A DNA stretch of 6,373 nt from positions 1 to 6,373 of the forward strand of contig JALWJU010000173.1 of the NCBI GenBank assembly GCA_026997055.1, in the 5' to 3' direction. A program made the translations under genes and the position numbers. This document shows positions 6,119-6,373 of the stretch, piece after piece. The stretch comes from Paracoccaceae bacterium (GTDB lineage: Bacteria; Pseudomonadota; Alphaproteobacteria; Rhodobacterales; Rhodobacteraceae). The notes below the pieces were generated by a model that was not told the origin of the DNA, ran no database searches, and saw nothing but the letters and a program-made list of their open reading frames with translations. Numbering within the stretch: position 1 is the first letter of the stretch; every line of letters begins with the position of its first letter.

Positions 6119-6373
6119 ATGCCCCTTGCCCCCGTCCTTGCCCGTATCGACGAAGCCCTGCCCGACGCGCTCGAGCGGCTGATGGACCTGCTCAGGATCC
6201 CCTCGATCTCCACCGACCCGGCCTATGCGGCCGATTGCGACCGGGCTGCCGACTGGCTGGTGGCCGACCTGCAAGACATTGGTTTTGCGGCCGAAAAGCG
6301 CCCCACGCCGGGCCACCCCATGGTCGTGGCCCATGCGAGCGGCCCCGAAGGCGCGCCGCATGTGCTGTTTTAC
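6119..6373 (+). CDS. M20 family dipeptidase, N-terminal part, 3' end outside the window
   Basis: The first 85 codons of a zinc-dependent peptidase of the M20 dipeptidase/deacylase family, cytoplasmic enzymes that hydrolyse di- and tripeptides or related amides. The sequence shows the family N-terminus: an opening helix (VLARIDEALPDALERLMDLL), RIPSISTDPAYAADC at 26-40, RAADWLVADLQDIGFAAE at 42-59, TPGHPMVVAH from 63, and PHVLFY at 80-85. In homologues the last segment runs directly into the GHYDVQP zinc-ligand motif, which would start just past the window edge, so no catalytic residue can be checked here. The ATG at 6119 has GGAG (6109-6112) six bases upstream. It is transcribed away from the secreted protein gene. 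The family call is strong; the exact substrate is unknown. Confidence 0.9.
   Translation, partial: MPLAPVLARIDEALPDALERLMDLLRIPSISTDPAYAADCDRAADWLVADLQDIGFAAEKRPTPGHPMVVAHASGPEGAPHVLFY

Overview
The window is GC-rich, densely coded chromosomal DNA from an alphaproteobacterium, most likely a member of the Rhodobacterales. The evidence is a 5-aminolevulinate synthase (C4/Shemin route) very close to the Rhodobacter HemA type, a Cox15-type heme A synthase, and a RodZ-like protein with the N-terminus I associate with this order. It looks like ordinary core-genome territory. I see no phage, insertion sequence, CRISPR, tRNA or rRNA.

Layout. Bases 1-670 (+) hold the C-terminal part of heme A synthase (ctaA/cox15), cut by the left edge. 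One base after its stop begins a complete M32 metallocarboxypeptidase (672-2162, +), almost certainly co-transcribed. A 152-bp convergent gap follows. Next come two leftward genes: a RodZ-like membrane-anchored helix-turn-helix protein (2315-3601, -) and, upstream of it, hemA (3791-5014, -). The 189-bp gap between them carries a plausible separate promoter for the rodZ-like gene. A 304-bp leader/promoter region precedes hemA. It has an unusual AT-rich patch, a degenerate 15-bp tandem repeat and a strong imperfect hairpin. Further right is a secreted protein of unknown function (5319-5984, -) with two DUF4189-like repeats, each holding a cysteine pair. Across a 134-bp divergent gap the N-terminus of an M20-family dipeptidase (6119-6373, +) runs off the right edge.

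How the genes relate. hemA makes the first committed tetrapyrrole precursor and ctaA makes heme A for the aa3-type cytochrome oxidase, so the window touches both ends of heme biosynthesis, though on opposite strands and in different transcription units. The two peptidases (M32, M20) look like housekeeping peptide turnover enzymes. The RodZ-like protein belongs to cell-shape/cytoskeleton functions. I found no convincing undescribed multi-gene system. The points most worth a second look are the repeat/hairpin in the hemA leader and the two-repeat secreted protein next to hemA.
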